This document shows, piece by piece, positions 10,250 to 22,188 of a DNA stretch of 64,000 nt (the first letter of the stretch is position 1; each line of letters begins with the position of its first letter). Location of the stretch: NCBI GenBank assembly GCA_002286855.1, contig NRSV01000028.1, positions 310,001 to 374,000 on the forward strand, read 5' to 3'. Under the pieces are notes generated by a model, which made no database searches, had not been told where the DNA came from, and was given only the letters and a program-made list of their open reading frames with translations. The position numbers were made by a program, and so were the translations under genes. Source of the stretch: Bipolaris cookei (taxonomy: Eukaryota; Ascomycota; Dothideomycetes; Pleosporales; Pleosporaceae).

Positions 10250-12504
10250 TTGAGTGAGGAGGTAGATTTTTTCTTCTCTCTTCTAATCCTAGTCTGGAAA
10301 AGGAGATTTATGCGGGATTTTTTGAAACTCTGAGATTTATAATATTCTCGACTAGTATGACAAGTGCTGAAACAGTTTACAGGCCAAACTAAGGGAAAAG
10401 TCAAGATGAAGTTCTTGACGAAGGATCAGGTTCAATGCTCGATTCACAGTCGTAATACTCCACCGTTAAATCTGCCGACCATCTCAGAACAATCTGTCAG
10501 CACCTCTCCTTCGCCTCCTCTACAAAGCCTAATTTCTGTGAGTTGTGAAATAAAGATAAAGTTTACCCAGTGGTATCATTTCAAGAACATCAGGCCACCG
10601 GGTAAGTAGGTCTGATGTGAGCTCTACGTGCGAACTTTATTTGGGTGATCATTTGGATTCATTCATATAAACACTCTTTGTGTAGGTATGCATGCTTGAC
10701 TCGGGGCTTTCTCGTATTCTTTCGGCGCCTAAGCGGTGAGATGAAGATATGTAAGTAAGCAGGCAATCTTAGCAAGGGAAGGCGAGGAGAGAAATGAAGT
10801 GGTGTGGGGTCTGGGGTAGAGGTACGTGACTGTGTGTGCTTACGTACGCATGTAGGTATGCACTACATGGGTAAGTTTGAGGGAAGGCGTAGGAAGAAGT
10901 CACGTGCGATGTGTACACCAACTGTAGGGATTAAGAAAATATCTCCATACGAGTTATGAAACGTTAATTCTTGGGATCCGCGACGTCTCTGTTTTTATTT
11001 TTCCTTAGTCCGATGGTTTCACAGCATATGGAGGAGCAAGAAGAACAAAAAGAGAGCTATTGCAGAGCCAAGCCATACCTCCTTTTTCCCGCCTCAGTCA
11101 TGCCTCATGCATCTACATCTACAGATATGAGGTCAAAGACACGTATCCAGAGCGCATAAACTACCTTGTATCTTTCTCTCCCAATGATCACCTCAACAGA
11201 CTCATTGTCCCCAGCCCCCAAGATAATGTTCCGATCGCGACTACTCCACCCCATCCGTCACGCCTCCCAGAAGACACTCACAAAAGCAAAGAAAGAAAAG
11301 TCCCAAAAACATTGAGACGAAAAAGGCTCGCCCAAAACAGATACCACTGACAAAGCTAGCCAGAACGAGCCATCCACCAAGCTACTATAGCACATCTATT
11401 TTCCTATCCTGTACCAAAATATCCATACACACACTAACTTTTGTCCCCCCACCCCCGCTCCCACTCCCCCGGCTCCCCCTCCCTCACTTCCTTCTCAAAA
11501 AAGCAAAAAAGCCATCAGAAAACAAGTTCTTCGTTCAAAGCAAGTTTCTCCTTTCCCTACGTACCTTCTTTCTTCACCCCCATTGCTTTTACTCCGCTAC
11601 CCACATCCATACTGCACCACGCTGTGCCCTACCTTTCCGCTCACGCACGCATGACACCAAAGACCCCCCCGTTCGCTCCCTCTATACCTGTTTAGGACAT
11701 AGGGCAATATGCAACATGCACATGCATGTACCTCTACGCCTAGCCGAATAAGTGAGTGATTTTCTGCTTTGTTTCTTCATCTCCACATGGAGCTTGCATG
11801 GCATAGGAATCGGGGGTGTTAGACCTGGTGATGAGAACTTTATTCCGTATCATGTCCGCTAGGTATGGATGTAAGAGTAATATGGGCAGTAAAAATGGGC
11901 TGATTGGGTTGCACAAATGCCGCGACAAGCAGTTGCCTCGTGAGTTGGATGGGTGGGGAGGGATATTATATCCGGGTAGCGGCTTTGGCTTGGAGGACAA
12001 GAAAGACGGTTTTTGCTGGGCGCCTAAAGTGGAAAATTTCCGGTGGAGAGAGGAGGGAAGGTAGGTCGAGGCGGTGTGAGGCGGGCAAGATAGAGACACT
12101 GATCAGAGCGGAGAAAAGAAGCGAGCAGTGTGTCTGAATATGTTCGTGATATTGTTCAAGTAAAAAAACTAGTTATGGGGGTATATCATATCGGCAAACT
12201 TTTCCCACCTCGATACTCTCTGTGGATTGAGGTAAGGGAAAAGAGGCCCAAAGAGAACAAAAAAAACGCCTGTTGCTGTCCATATCCCAAGATCAGCAAT
12301 ATTGTTCCCACCCCACTCATGTCCGTCCGTCCAGAGAAACCCTTTCCCATTGGAAAATAAAACCCAAACCCAGACTGGTGTACGCCTTGGTATATGCCGC
12401 TGGAACGCTCCATCCTGCCGTAGCTCGGAGAACGTGTAAACAAAAGTACATGAAAGAAACCAAAAAAAAACATCATCGATAATAAATTTCATCCTCCTCT
12501 TTGT

Positions 12505-13534
12505 TCAAGTATCGGTTTCTCTTAATCCGCGAGAAAGCCATCGCTCCCACCAGTTTCGCACACCGACAATGCTCTCGCGGCCGTCGTTGTGGCCGTCGTG
12601 ACCGCCAGGGTCACCAAGAATGCAGGAAAAGAACCAAAAACCCGCAGCAGTCCAAGCCGCGATTGCGACGCCGAATGCGACGATGGGCGAAAAGAGGTGT
12701 ATGACAACAAGCATGGGGGCGCTGTAGCCAGATGTCGAGTCGTGCGAGTAAACCATGTGTAGCTGCAGGTTTAGCGATGGAGCGAGGAAGGATTTGATTC
12801 GCTCAGAAAGGGGCGCGCGCGCAGTGCAGAGGCATAGCGGCGATAGCAAGAGGGTGATGAAGAGAGCGCAAAAGGTCCAGATAGCAATCATACCGGAGAG
12901 GAAGGCGCAAGGTCCGCAGAGCCAGAGCTAAGGGGGGCATGTCAGTCACGAGCGCGCCGAGTGGGTCGCGATGTGGAATTTTTCTTACCAGCAACTGCCA
13001 CGCCTTCTCTTCGGGGCCTTTTTCTTGATAGGCGCCCTTGTCGTATACAATGGCATTGCTGCCGGATGGAACTGCAGACAGGCGGTTTGGGACGCGGTAG
13101 CCGTGAGCCAGAGCCTCGGCATGCTTCTCAGGGTCGATGTGGGCCTGGGGTGGATATGAGAGTGACTGGCGCTCAAGCTGCGAAGACGAGTAGCGATGCG
13201 CGTTTGATGAGTTGCGGTGGTGGCCGACGGAGGAGATGCTGCTGTTGCTGCTGGGGCTTGGCGGCGAGGAGGGCTTTGGCGAGAAGGGGTGGGAGATGAC
13301 CGAGTCGTGAGGGCGGCGATTGCTCGACCTGCTCAGGCGGTCGGAATGGACTGAGGAGTGGTGGTGGTATTGCTGGTCCTTTTCATTGTAGGCGTAGTTG
13401 GAGTCGTAGTCGCAGCTGGGGCTGGGGTTGGACAGGCGATGGTAATGCTGTGGTTGTGGTTGGTGGTGTTCGGGGTGCGACAGGCTGGGGGGCGCGAGTA
13501 TGGCCGAAGCAGGCGGCGGAAGCTGGGATTCCAT
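12505..13534 (-). CDS. Unknown membrane protein with low-complexity N-terminus
   Basis: Two exons (13534-12989 and 12927-12505; 61-nt intron GTAAGA...CTTAG) give 322 aa. Residues 1-150 are Pro/Ser/His/Tyr-rich and disordered. The C-terminal half has a strongly hydrophobic block starting at the exon junction (LWLCGPCAFLSGMIAIW..., about 183-215) and a second one (about 245-285), separated by a polar loop, so it is probably a multi-pass integral membrane protein. The splice is supported because it joins the hydrophobic segment in frame, whereas read-through of the intron gives a short nonsense tail. The family is conserved-hypothetical as far as I can tell; no function is proposed. Confidence 0.8.
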
Positions 13535-15119
13535 TGCCGGCAGTCGGTCGGGTCAACGTCACGGGCGGACGGGCATCAAGCGACGCTGGAAGACATGCGA
13601 GAACAACGAGGCAGCGGGCATGTTATAGCGGGAGGCGGAGACGGGCCCTAGGAGAGGCAAGACTCTTGTTACATAGAATTACGCTCTCAAGGCCTTGGGA
13701 GAATGTCTTGGGCTTGGCGCTCATCCCCAAGCCTGGGCAGTCTGGCTCGGCAGCCCGCACCAAACCCACCCACACCCAATCACACCCGCTCTACCCGGGC
13801 GCAGGCGGACGCAGCGCAACTCTGCTGCACGCGCCGCTACAACAAGACCGCCGACGGGATGCGCGGCAGTGACATGTCAAAGACCATGGCTCGGCCATGC
13901 TGAGCAACGCTGAGCAACGCTGCTCTGGCTGCATTGCTGGGCCCAACCCACCGCCTCCACGCACCACCACCATCACTGCCCGTCGTCGCAGTCGTCGACA
14001 CACACACACCGCCGCCAAGCTGCCTCCAGAAGCGCTGCCACGGTCCCTCGACGGCCTCCGCTGCTGGCTGATGCTGCGCCCCAAGGTTTGTTGAGTTCCC
14101 GCCGCTTTGGAAGTATCCGTCTCGTGATCGTGTACCATGGATGCAGCCTCCCACTGTCTATGTACTGTACTGTGGTAGCTACTTATGTCTGTAGCTATGT
14201 AGTACTACATGCACACACCCATCCAGATACATACATCCTACTAGATAGGACAGCCACTTACATCCGACCTCTCACGTCGCACCCCCTCTCGTCCAACCCT
14301 CTTCCCCATGGCGAAGCACTGGAGCGCCCTCAGCGGCGTGGCTGTTGGTGGGAATGAATGCTTCCAAGCTGCTTGTCTGGGCTGTCGACCGGGCTGGGCT
14401 GAGCCCTCAGGCCGGGCCCTACTAGGCGTCGATGAAACCACGTCTGTCTTGTTGATCTTGGGCCTTGGCAGTTGGCACCCAGGAGCGAAAAAGCCCTCAG
14501 GACGCTTCCCATACCACTAAACGCCGCCAGCTGGCCTGTCACCCGTTCGGTCAATTAATATTAACTTCTCCCACCTTTTTTTTCTCGGCATACCCTGCCT
14601 GGCCTCTTGGTCGACGCACAAAGGAAAAAAAAACATGCCAGAGCCGTGGGCCCAAGCCCTTTGCCTATTTGCTCCGTGCTCCGCCCGTCTCATACCCAGT
14701 ACCGACCATTCCGAACCCTACCACCTATTCCCCCTCTTGACCACCGGCCGCATATCTATTCGACGTCATCCTTTTGCGTACTCTCCACGGAGTAGTACCC
14801 GTATAGTTGCTCCTACGTATCCATCTATCCATATCCATATCATGTGTACACGTTGGCCATACTATGGCCCTTCTGGCCAACAAAACCTTATTGTGCGGGT
14901 ACGGCACAAGCCCATGTTAACCTCACCCTCGTCTCGGATCTCAGGTCAGCAGATCTCCAGGGTCAAAGCACCCTGTAAACATTACCGCCTCAATAGCTAA
15001 ACAACAGACGTGGCTCGCCGCTTCAATTCCTCTCTTCTTACGCATCAAATGTGCATTTCTTAGATATTTGTTACTTTTGGTAATGCCCAGATCTGTCATC
15101 CTCCTTGGCACACTACTTC
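13535..15119. other. Intergenic, GC-rich then mixed
   Basis: Lies between the 5' end of the membrane-protein gene and the 3' end of LYS2. A 10-nt unit (GCTGAGCAAC) is repeated twice at about 13900-13920. Short ORFs overlap on both strands and none shows domain content. Confidence 0.45.
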
Positions 15120-18100
15120 TCAAACACCTCTCCGCCCGCCTACAAGCTTCATCCCCTCACGCATCGTATCCGTTAACCGGCTCATGACCAGCTCCTTGAT
15201 GCCCTTCTTCTCCGGCTTGGGCATAAACCCTAGCTCAATCAGGTAACTGACATACACGCCAACCGTATCTTCCGTCACCGCACCTCCTTGACTCCAGTCT
15301 TCGCCTGTCCATGTCTGGTCCTTCTTCAACGCTTCTGCCGCGTTCTTGTCATCTAGTTCCGGCGCCTTGGTGTCGCCAGGTAGATCTCCAGTCACAAAGT
15401 GGTACAGAGGTAGTAGAGCATTCTCTTCCTTTGTCCCTGACCGATCAGCAACATACCTCTCCATCCTCTGCTTCCACTCTGCATACGGCACCAGAGGCAC
15501 GTTGTAGCCAAACTTCTCCAACGCACCCAAGAACTCGTTGAATGTGATACGCGGATGTGAAGTCACTTGCGCCACCCCAAGCGGTGCAACTGGCGGGTTA
15601 AATGACGACGCAACTACTACCCTCGCAACGTGTGTGACAGGTACCATGTTGATCGTGTTCGTGATGTCGGGCCTGGACTCGAGCTGAATGCAGCCCTTGA
15701 GCATTCGGACGAGGAAGTCGTCCGTGTTCGTAGTACCGTAGTCTGGATCTCCCAAAACGTATCCAGGCCGAATCACACATCCACTTAGACCCTTCTTGCC
15801 AGCTTGGCGCGTCAGGTATTCGGCTGCCCACTTGGACTGGCCGTAGCCAGTACCAAGACCCTTGCGTGCACCCTCGAGGTCGTCCGCCTCTGGTACACCG
15901 GTCCCACCTTCGGCGAGACTCTTCTCCGAAAGGCTGACAAAGTAATCTGTATCCAGCACCGACGTCGAGCTCACAAGACCAAACTTCTTGGCTTTGCCAG
16001 CAGCACACATGGACAGTGCAGTCATGGTCGACAAGACATTGGGCCCTCGTAAACGTGAGTAAGGCAACACCCAGTGCACCAAGGCACCATTATGGATGAC
16101 CACATCGACCGAGTCAACGAGCTTGTTCCATGTGTTCGCCTCAAGTTCAAAGTTTTCCTTTTCCAAATCACCCACCAGAGGCTCCAGTCGTGACTCCCAC
16201 CCGTCTTCCCAGATTCCGTATGCTGTACACGTTTGCCTTACACGTCCCAGCGCAGCATCAATGTCCTGAGCACGCACAAGCACAGTGACCTTTCCTGGTC
16301 TTGACAGAATATCCCGTAAGATGTAGGCACCCAAGAAACCCGTTGCGCCAGTGAGGAAAGTATGCACCTCTTCCTTTGGATTTAACTCCTCTCTGGTCCT
16401 GAACTCGATCAATTTGTTGGCAAGGTCTCTAGCGTCGGCAGAATACGCCTCATCATCAGGGTCGTCTTCCAATGCCTCGGCCGTATCAAGACGCAATCCA
16501 ATTGGGTCCATGGCTTGATCAATGTTTGCCGAGAAACCGCGCAGTGTAGGGTATTGGAAAATTGTCGTCATGGGTACGTCAATGTCCTTCCATTCTTGTC
16601 GGATCTTGAAGAAGAGTTGTTGTGCAATGATACTGTGTCCGCCAAGGTCGAAGAACGAGTCACTTCCGCCAATGCTGTCAGTTGTTACACCACGGTCACC
16701 AAGGAGCTCAGCCCAGATCCTAGCCATGGCCTTTTCAGTCGGCGTCAGAGCTGCACCCAACTGCGACGGACGCCTAGCTCCTGCGGCTGCGAGGTCTGCT
16801 GGATCCGGGAAAGGCAGTGCCGGCCGATCGATCTTGCCATTCGGATTCAGTGGAAACCGGACAAGTGGAACAATGACCGATGGTACAGCATATGCAGGCA
16901 GTTTCTTTTTGAGATGCTCACGCACATCGTCTCGGAGATATTTGAAGCGTTTGAGCAGCGTCACCATGCTTGTGTCGCCGGTAAAATCGTTTTCTTTCGC
17001 ACCACGCTCCTCCAGCCAGTCATACCATCGCTTCATTTCAGGAACAATGTAGCCTATCATGTCAGTGATAATCCGGGGAAAAGACTACAAGATTCCAACT
17101 TACTAACAAGCGTCGGCTCTTCGTAGGCGTCACGCTTTAGCAGTGTAACATTCTCGCGCACCAACGGATGGGCAGAGAGATGCGAGTCGATTTCGCCCAG
17201 TTCAATGCGGAAGCCGCGAATCTTGACTTGCGAGTCTACTCGCCCTGTGCAGTGGACGTTTCCATCTTCAGAATAGTGGCCCAGATCTCCAGACCGATAT
17301 AGTCTGTCTCGGGGGCCTTTGTAAAACTCCCGCCAGGGCTCGGGGGCGCCCTGACTCTCAACCTGTTTCTTATCCTCGTCTATCCACTTTTGCTGATCCA
17401 CGAACCAGTTGTCGATGAATTTGGTAACTGTGAGGTCTGGCAGTCCCAGATATTCCTCAGCAAGACCACCAGCCCGCACATAGATTTCACCGCTTTCACC
17501 GGGCTTGCAGATCTGGTTTCGGTCTTCGCGGTTGACAACTAAGAGCTGCACATTGTTCATTCCCCGGCCAGCGGGTATAACCTCACCAATGGTATCAAGA
17601 AAGTCAGGTGCTTCTGAGCAACTTGGTAGCTCGTAGTAGCTGACAGCGCGCTGTGTTTCCGTGGTTCCGTACATGTTGACAATGCGCACGTTTGGTGCCA
17701 GATTCTGCAGTCTCCTGCAATCTCGTTTGATCAACAAATCGCCCACGAAGAAGGAGTGATGAAGGCTGGGGAACACGGCTGATGCACCTCCAACAAGAAT
17801 TTGACCCATGGCGGGTGTGAGGTGGGTGACGGTGGCGCCATACTGGCGCATCCACTCGGCGAGCTTCTCGTGCTGTATATCGTCCTTGCTTGGTACAAGT
17901 AATTGGGCACCGAGAAAGAGAGGTGTGAAGATATCTCGCTGAATAGGGTCGTGGGCGATGCCAGAAAGCATTGTGAACTTGTCATTTTCAGATAGTCCAA
18001 ACGTTTCGGCCATCCAGGGAAAGTAGTGAGTGAGCGAGAAGTGTCTGCCCTTGACGCCCTTGGGCTTTCCTTCGGATCCCGACGTGAAGGAGAGAGTTGG

Positions 18101-18763
18101 TGTTGAGTCTGGGCCAACGAGTACACCAGGCAGTTCAGTCCTGAGCTGCTGCTGCTCGTCCAATATGTCCTTTCCGTCCTTGGTGCCTCCGACCAGTGTG
18201 CCGTCATCCTTGAGCTCGAGTGCAGGCACTTCTGTTCTTAGTTGCAGGTTGTCCTTGATGTAGTCTCGCACTTGATCCGAGAGAGGGCCTGCTTCGCGTG
18301 TGGCCTTGTCAATGATTACGAGAGCGCGCGGTTGGGAGACTTCGAGATAGATGCACTGGCGGTCTGGAGGGTATCTTGAGATTGTCAGCCATGAATACAA
18401 AGACTCAACACTCGATACTCACAGTGGGTCTAGTACTGAGAAGGTCGCTCCTGCTGCTAGAACGGCCATGATAGCCACGACCAAGTCGACACCTCGGTGG
18501 GCGAAGATCATGACCACCTCGCCTCTTTGCACACCACTCTGAACGAGGTGATGGGCTAGCACCGAGGTGGCCTCAAAGATGTGCTTGTATGTGAATTTGC
18601 GTTCGGGAGTCTTGCCTGTGGCAGTCTCGACGACACATGGCCAGTCGGGGTGCTTGCGAGCATTGCTGGCAAAGATTTCGTGAATTGGGCCCTTGAAATC
18701 AGACCAGTGAAGGTCTGCCGTGGGGTCGGGGATGCTCCCCTTTGTGAGTAAGGCCATTGTCAT
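15120..18763 (-). CDS. LYS2: L-2-aminoadipate reductase (lysine biosynthesis)
   Basis: Three exons (18763-18423, 18374-17104, 17053-15120) encode 1181 aa. The enzyme activates alpha-aminoadipate with ATP, loads it on a phosphopantetheine arm and reduces it with NADPH to the semialdehyde in the fungal AAA lysine pathway. Domains in order: adenylation (core [23 protein letters not shown] and a [11 protein letters not shown] lid), carrier protein with LGGHS (Ser about 678 is the phosphopantetheine site), and a thioester reductase with the Rossmann motif [14 protein letters not shown] (about 237-250) and [11 protein letters not shown]. Both introns interrupt conserved motifs and restore them when removed. 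The chosen ATG (MTMALLTK...) matches the expected N-terminus; upstream in-frame codons belong to the leader. It needs activation by a Lys5-type PPTase encoded elsewhere. Confidence 0.97.
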
Positions 18764-19332
18764 GTCTAAAAGAAATATATAGTGGCGTAGAGCGCGGCGT
18801 GTGGGCACGCGGGGAATAAAAATGTTAAAGAGGCGCAATTGAAGAAAAAGGTGGGTCGGATGTGTCGAAATTTAAGCCTCGCCGTCTGCTGAGTCAAGGC
18901 AGTTGGTCGTGAGGGGAGATGAAGAAGAATATGTAAAAGTAAATGTGTGTAAGGGTACAAAAGTACTCGAGGTATGACGCATCCAGTCAAAGTGCTCGAG
19001 GCGCAGGCGACATCGGCGCCCCCCACTAGACTACACCACTATGCACCACTTACATGGACCTAGTTTAGTGCAGGGCGGGACTCAGTGGCAGCGGGGTGGA
19101 TGCCAAGCCCAGCAGCCCTACGTACGCTAGCCGGGCACCTTGACTGCCTGGTCAGCACAACGCGTCGCCCTCATTTGGGCCAACACCAGCCAACCAACCA
19201 TCTATCCTGTTTAGGCCCACTGCGGCTATCGGCTTGTAGGCTGGTTGGGGGCAACCTCATGTCGTCAATGTCGCGGTAATCCTCTCTTCTTCTCGTACTT
19301 CCCCCCCTCCCCAGCTGTATCCCAATTGCGAC
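18764..19332. other. Divergent promoter, LYS2 / type II membrane protein
   Basis: A 569-bp shared upstream region. It contains a perfect TGAGTCA at 18890-18896 and C/T-rich runs next to both start codons (C-rich at about 19291-19315 before 19333). Confidence 0.6.
18890..18896. promoter_or_regulatory. Gcn4/CPC1-type site TGAGTCA upstream of LYS2
   Basis: A perfect palindromic TGA(G/C)TCA lies 127 bp upstream of the LYS2 start codon. This is the binding sequence of Gcn4 in yeast and CPC1/CpcA in filamentous fungi, which induce lysine genes under amino-acid starvation. Identity and spacing support function, but a 7-mer can occur by chance. Confidence 0.6.
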
Positions 19333-21264
19333 ATGCCACCCCAATATACCTTCATGGGGAGGCCCGTGACGCTCCACATGCCCCCAAGGAGATTTCAGGC
19401 CGTCTTCATCATCCTCATCTTTCTCGTTTTCAACCTAGTCTTCTACGGGCCACCATCGCGCAAAAGCATACCTACCTATGGCCAAGTAGCCGACGCCGTC
19501 AAGCACCCGCAAGCACACGTTCCTGATCTTGGCCAACTCCCATCTGTGCCCAACCCGTTCGGCCCTTCGCCTCACAAGCCGCCTGTTCAGGCCAACAGCA
19601 CTGCTGCTAGTGCCTACGGTGCCATAGAATGGCTGAGTGATTTCAAGTGGCGCAACCCTTTCTCGTCTTCTGTGACTCTCGAAGAGAACAGAGCCCTGCT
19701 GCCTCCACTTCGCGAACGACCGCCCATTTACACCTACTATGATGTGCCCAATAAGCAGGACGAGGATGTATCGGCTGCTGAGCAAAGGCTTCTTTTGGCA
19801 TGGCGAAGGGCGTGGTGGGCACAGGGTTTCAAGCCCGTAGTGCTATCGCGCGATGAAGCTAAGCGCAACCCGCTCTACCAAATCTTCCAGCGGCTTAAGT
19901 TAGATCCAAAAATTGAATTCGAGGTCATGCGATGGTTGGCATGGGGGCATATGAAAGGCGGTGTTCTCGTCAATTGGCTTGCTCTGCCCATGGCCGAGTA
20001 CGAAAATCCCATGCTGAGCTTTTTGCGACGCAACGAGTATCCCAAGTTGTCGCGCGTCCAGTCCCTCGACAATGCCATATTTTTTGGCGAGCAAATAGCT
20101 GTCAACAATGCTATCAAGAAGCTTGCCGATAATCAGCTATTGAAGAATGTTTCGGCCAACAAGGACAAGTTGACCAAGCTGGCCAACAAAGAGGGCGGGC
20201 CAGTCGTGAACCTTCTGGCTTCGACAGATGTGGAAGTAGATGCCAAGGCTAACGGTATTGCGTCTTACAGTACCGCTACCATTTCTAGCAAGTACAAGAC
20301 CATTGCCGACAAGCTTACCAACACGACGAAAGCGGAAGCGCTTACTCTGCTTGAAAGTCTTATCAACTCGCATCTCCATATAACATGGCAAGAGCAACAC
20401 CCGGAAGGTATAACAATCGTGAAGCCAGTTCCGGAGCATACGACTGCGCTCATGTTTGAAGCCACTAACATTGCGCGCAATCTCACACAATGCCCAGCCT
20501 CTCCAATGCCCAAGACGTGCCCGCCCAATCGGCCAAAGTGCAAGCCATGTGACGCCAACAAGGCGATGAAACTCCAGGTTTTTCCAGAATTTGTCAACAC
20601 TACCAAGTCCTTCACAATCGGTACTGTGCCGCATCCATACACGCTTACTTCGTTGCATTACACACGGGACACAGTCGATAGTAACTTCTTGCGTAACAAT
20701 GCCGAGCGCGATCTCTGGATCCGGAAGTTGACCGACAAGTCTATACCAGGAGACCACATTGAGGAGGTTCGCGTACTAAGGTTCAAAGAGCTCGTGGCAG
20801 CCATCCCTGCCCATTCACTGTGGTTGACGGCTGAACGCATCACCCAAGATGATCTCGACTGGGTCTTTGGTTTTGGCCTGCCCCAGATGGCATCCACTAC
20901 CGTTGAACCTAGCTCGCCGAGCAAGGAGTCCGAGCTCATCATCTTTCCTCGCCCAGGGCCTCCCAAGCCCATTCAAAGCATCGACATACCTGATGACAAG
21001 TGGGTTGAAAAGGAACAAGAACGCCTCAACAAAGCTCGCGATGCCATCAAAAGCAAGGATAGGAACATGAAGAAGATTGTGGAAGCAGTAGAACAATGGA
21101 ACTTGGCAGATACAGAGGCCTGGAGGTTTTCTAGGGCTTATTCTGCCAGAAGACGACAGGAAAGAAAGAAATGGGAGGAAGAGGAGGCCAAATACTCGGG
21201 CAGTGAGAAGAAGGCTGGTGTCAGGCCTGGATCAGGTGGAGGAAGATGGATTGACAGGAAGTAG
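19333..21264 (+). CDS. Type II membrane protein, possibly glycosyltransferase-like
   Basis: Intronless, 643 aa. A single uncleaved signal-anchor (about residues 22-40, AVFIILIFLVFNLVFYG) follows a short basic tail, so the bulk should lie in the Golgi or ER lumen. The region PIYTYYDVP...LLAWRRAWWAQGFKPVVLSRDEA resembles the N-terminal strand-helix of GT-A-like enzymes acting on sugars, but I see no clear DXD motif, so the enzymatic call is tentative. Several N-glycosylation sequons (NTT, NLT) occur in the central part. A cluster of six Cys in about 40 residues (near CPASPMPKTCPPNRPKCKPC) may form disulfides. The C-terminal 90 residues are charged and coiled-coil-prone (KWVEKEQERLNKARDAIK), and the extreme end is Gly/Lys-rich. 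Confidence 0.85.
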   Translation: MPPQYTFMGRPVTLHMPPRRFQAVFIILIFLVFNLVFYGPPSRKSIPTYGQVADAVKHPQAHVPDLGQLPSVPNPFGPSPHKPPVQANSTAASAYGAIEWLSDFKWRNPFSSSVTLEENRALLPPLRERPPIYTYYDVPNKQDEDVSAAEQRLLLAWRRAWWAQGFKPVVLSRDEAKRNPLYQIFQRLKLDPKIEFEVMRWLAWGHMKGGVLVNWLALPMAEYENPMLSFLRRNEYPKLSRVQSLDNAIFFGEQIAVNNAIKKLADNQLLKNVSANKDKLTKLANKEGGPVVNLLASTDVEVDAKANGIASYSTATISSKYKTIADKLTNTTKAEALTLLESLINSHLHITWQEQHPEGITIVKPVPEHTTALMFEATNIARNLTQCPASPMPKTCPPNRPKCKPCDANKAMKLQVFPEFVNTTKSFTIGTVPHPYTLTSLHYTRDTVDSNFLRNNAERDLWIRKLTDKSIPGDHIEEVRVLRFKELVAAIPAHSLWLTAERITQDDLDWVFGFGLPQMASTTVEPSSPSKESELIIFPRPGPPKPIQSIDIPDDKWVEKEQERLNKARDAIKSKDRNMKKIVEAVEQWNLADTEAWRFSRAYSARRRQERKKWEEEEAKYSGSEKKAGVRPGSGGGRWIDRK

Positions 21265-22188
21265 ATGGTCAACGACTATTAACTATACGGTGTTCCGGCG
21301 TTTTTGCGTGGTTGTAAATAGATAGCTTGTCTATTGTACATAGTATCATAGAGTAGACATGTAGCAAGAGAAAGATCTTCTTAACTGGTATCTGTGGCCA
21401 GTATTTAACAGTCTGGCTTTCCGACTAAGAGCCAGCGCATGTGTGTTCATTGCTATTTTCGCTACGCCAAGTTTGCTCAAGAGCTGGAAACCTCTAACTA
21501 TATGATGTAGAAGGTCGGCCTGCACAAACAAACCGAGACAGTGATGATGATACTAGACAAAAGTAGCGATACTTGACCAACTTCAGAAATCAGAAACTAC
21601 ACCTACCGCTGAAACTTATTCACTGAGTATTAGAAATGATAAAAGTATTTGCAGTTCGGAGGTATGCCACTCAAGTGGTAACCCGAACGATCTGATTGGT
21701 GCTGGCGAAACTGGTTCATATTTCTATCCACCATACGGCGATCCTCACGATGACTGTTCACTTCACAAACTCCATCCTCGCAATAGGCTATGTATCTGAA
21801 TTCCGATTAGCCATTATGCTTCCCATGAAAACAAGAGTCAAACACAACCCTCAAGAGGATCCGCTGTTCACATCTGATCCAATCCAAGTCCCCTAACCAT
21901 GGGTGGAGAGAAGCATGTTTCGCACCACACGCAGCGCAATTTGTATGCCTAGTTTATTCTTGATCAGATTCCTCAGAGTTGCGTAGAATTACTATGGTTT
22001 GCTCTTGGCGCAAGAACAATCAAGGCCAGATCACATTGTGCAATCAAGTTCTGCCTGTTATCCCACATTATACAAAATCTCAGCGTACTCACAGGTTGAT
22101 CTTGAACTTCCCTATACTTGGGCAATCACTTTTACTAAGCTAATTTGATATTAGCTCTTTAAGTTTACATATCAAGCGCACCTTCCCT
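21265..22188. other. AT-rich intergenic region
   Basis: About 0.9 kb between two plus-strand genes, with 3' UTR of the upstream gene and promoter of the RBR gene. No credible ORF. Confidence 0.5.

Larger units (their letters stand above)
9244..12504. other. Gene-poor 3.3-kb stretch with simple repeats
   Basis: No ORF over about 110 aa, and none with recognisable content; short ORFs lie in low-complexity Ser/Pro- or Lys-rich frames. Simple repeats occur at 10153-10179 (CTT) and 10208-10249 (TG-rich). Purine-rich runs near 11040-11080 and AT-rich runs near 12150-12260 are also present. It could hold long 3' UTRs of the convergent flanking genes or an untranslated RNA; nothing supports either directly. 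Confidence 0.45.

Noticed and set aside
20137..20757. 206-aa antisense ORF inside the type II membrane protein gene
   Set aside because: Shadow of the sense frame; no independent features.
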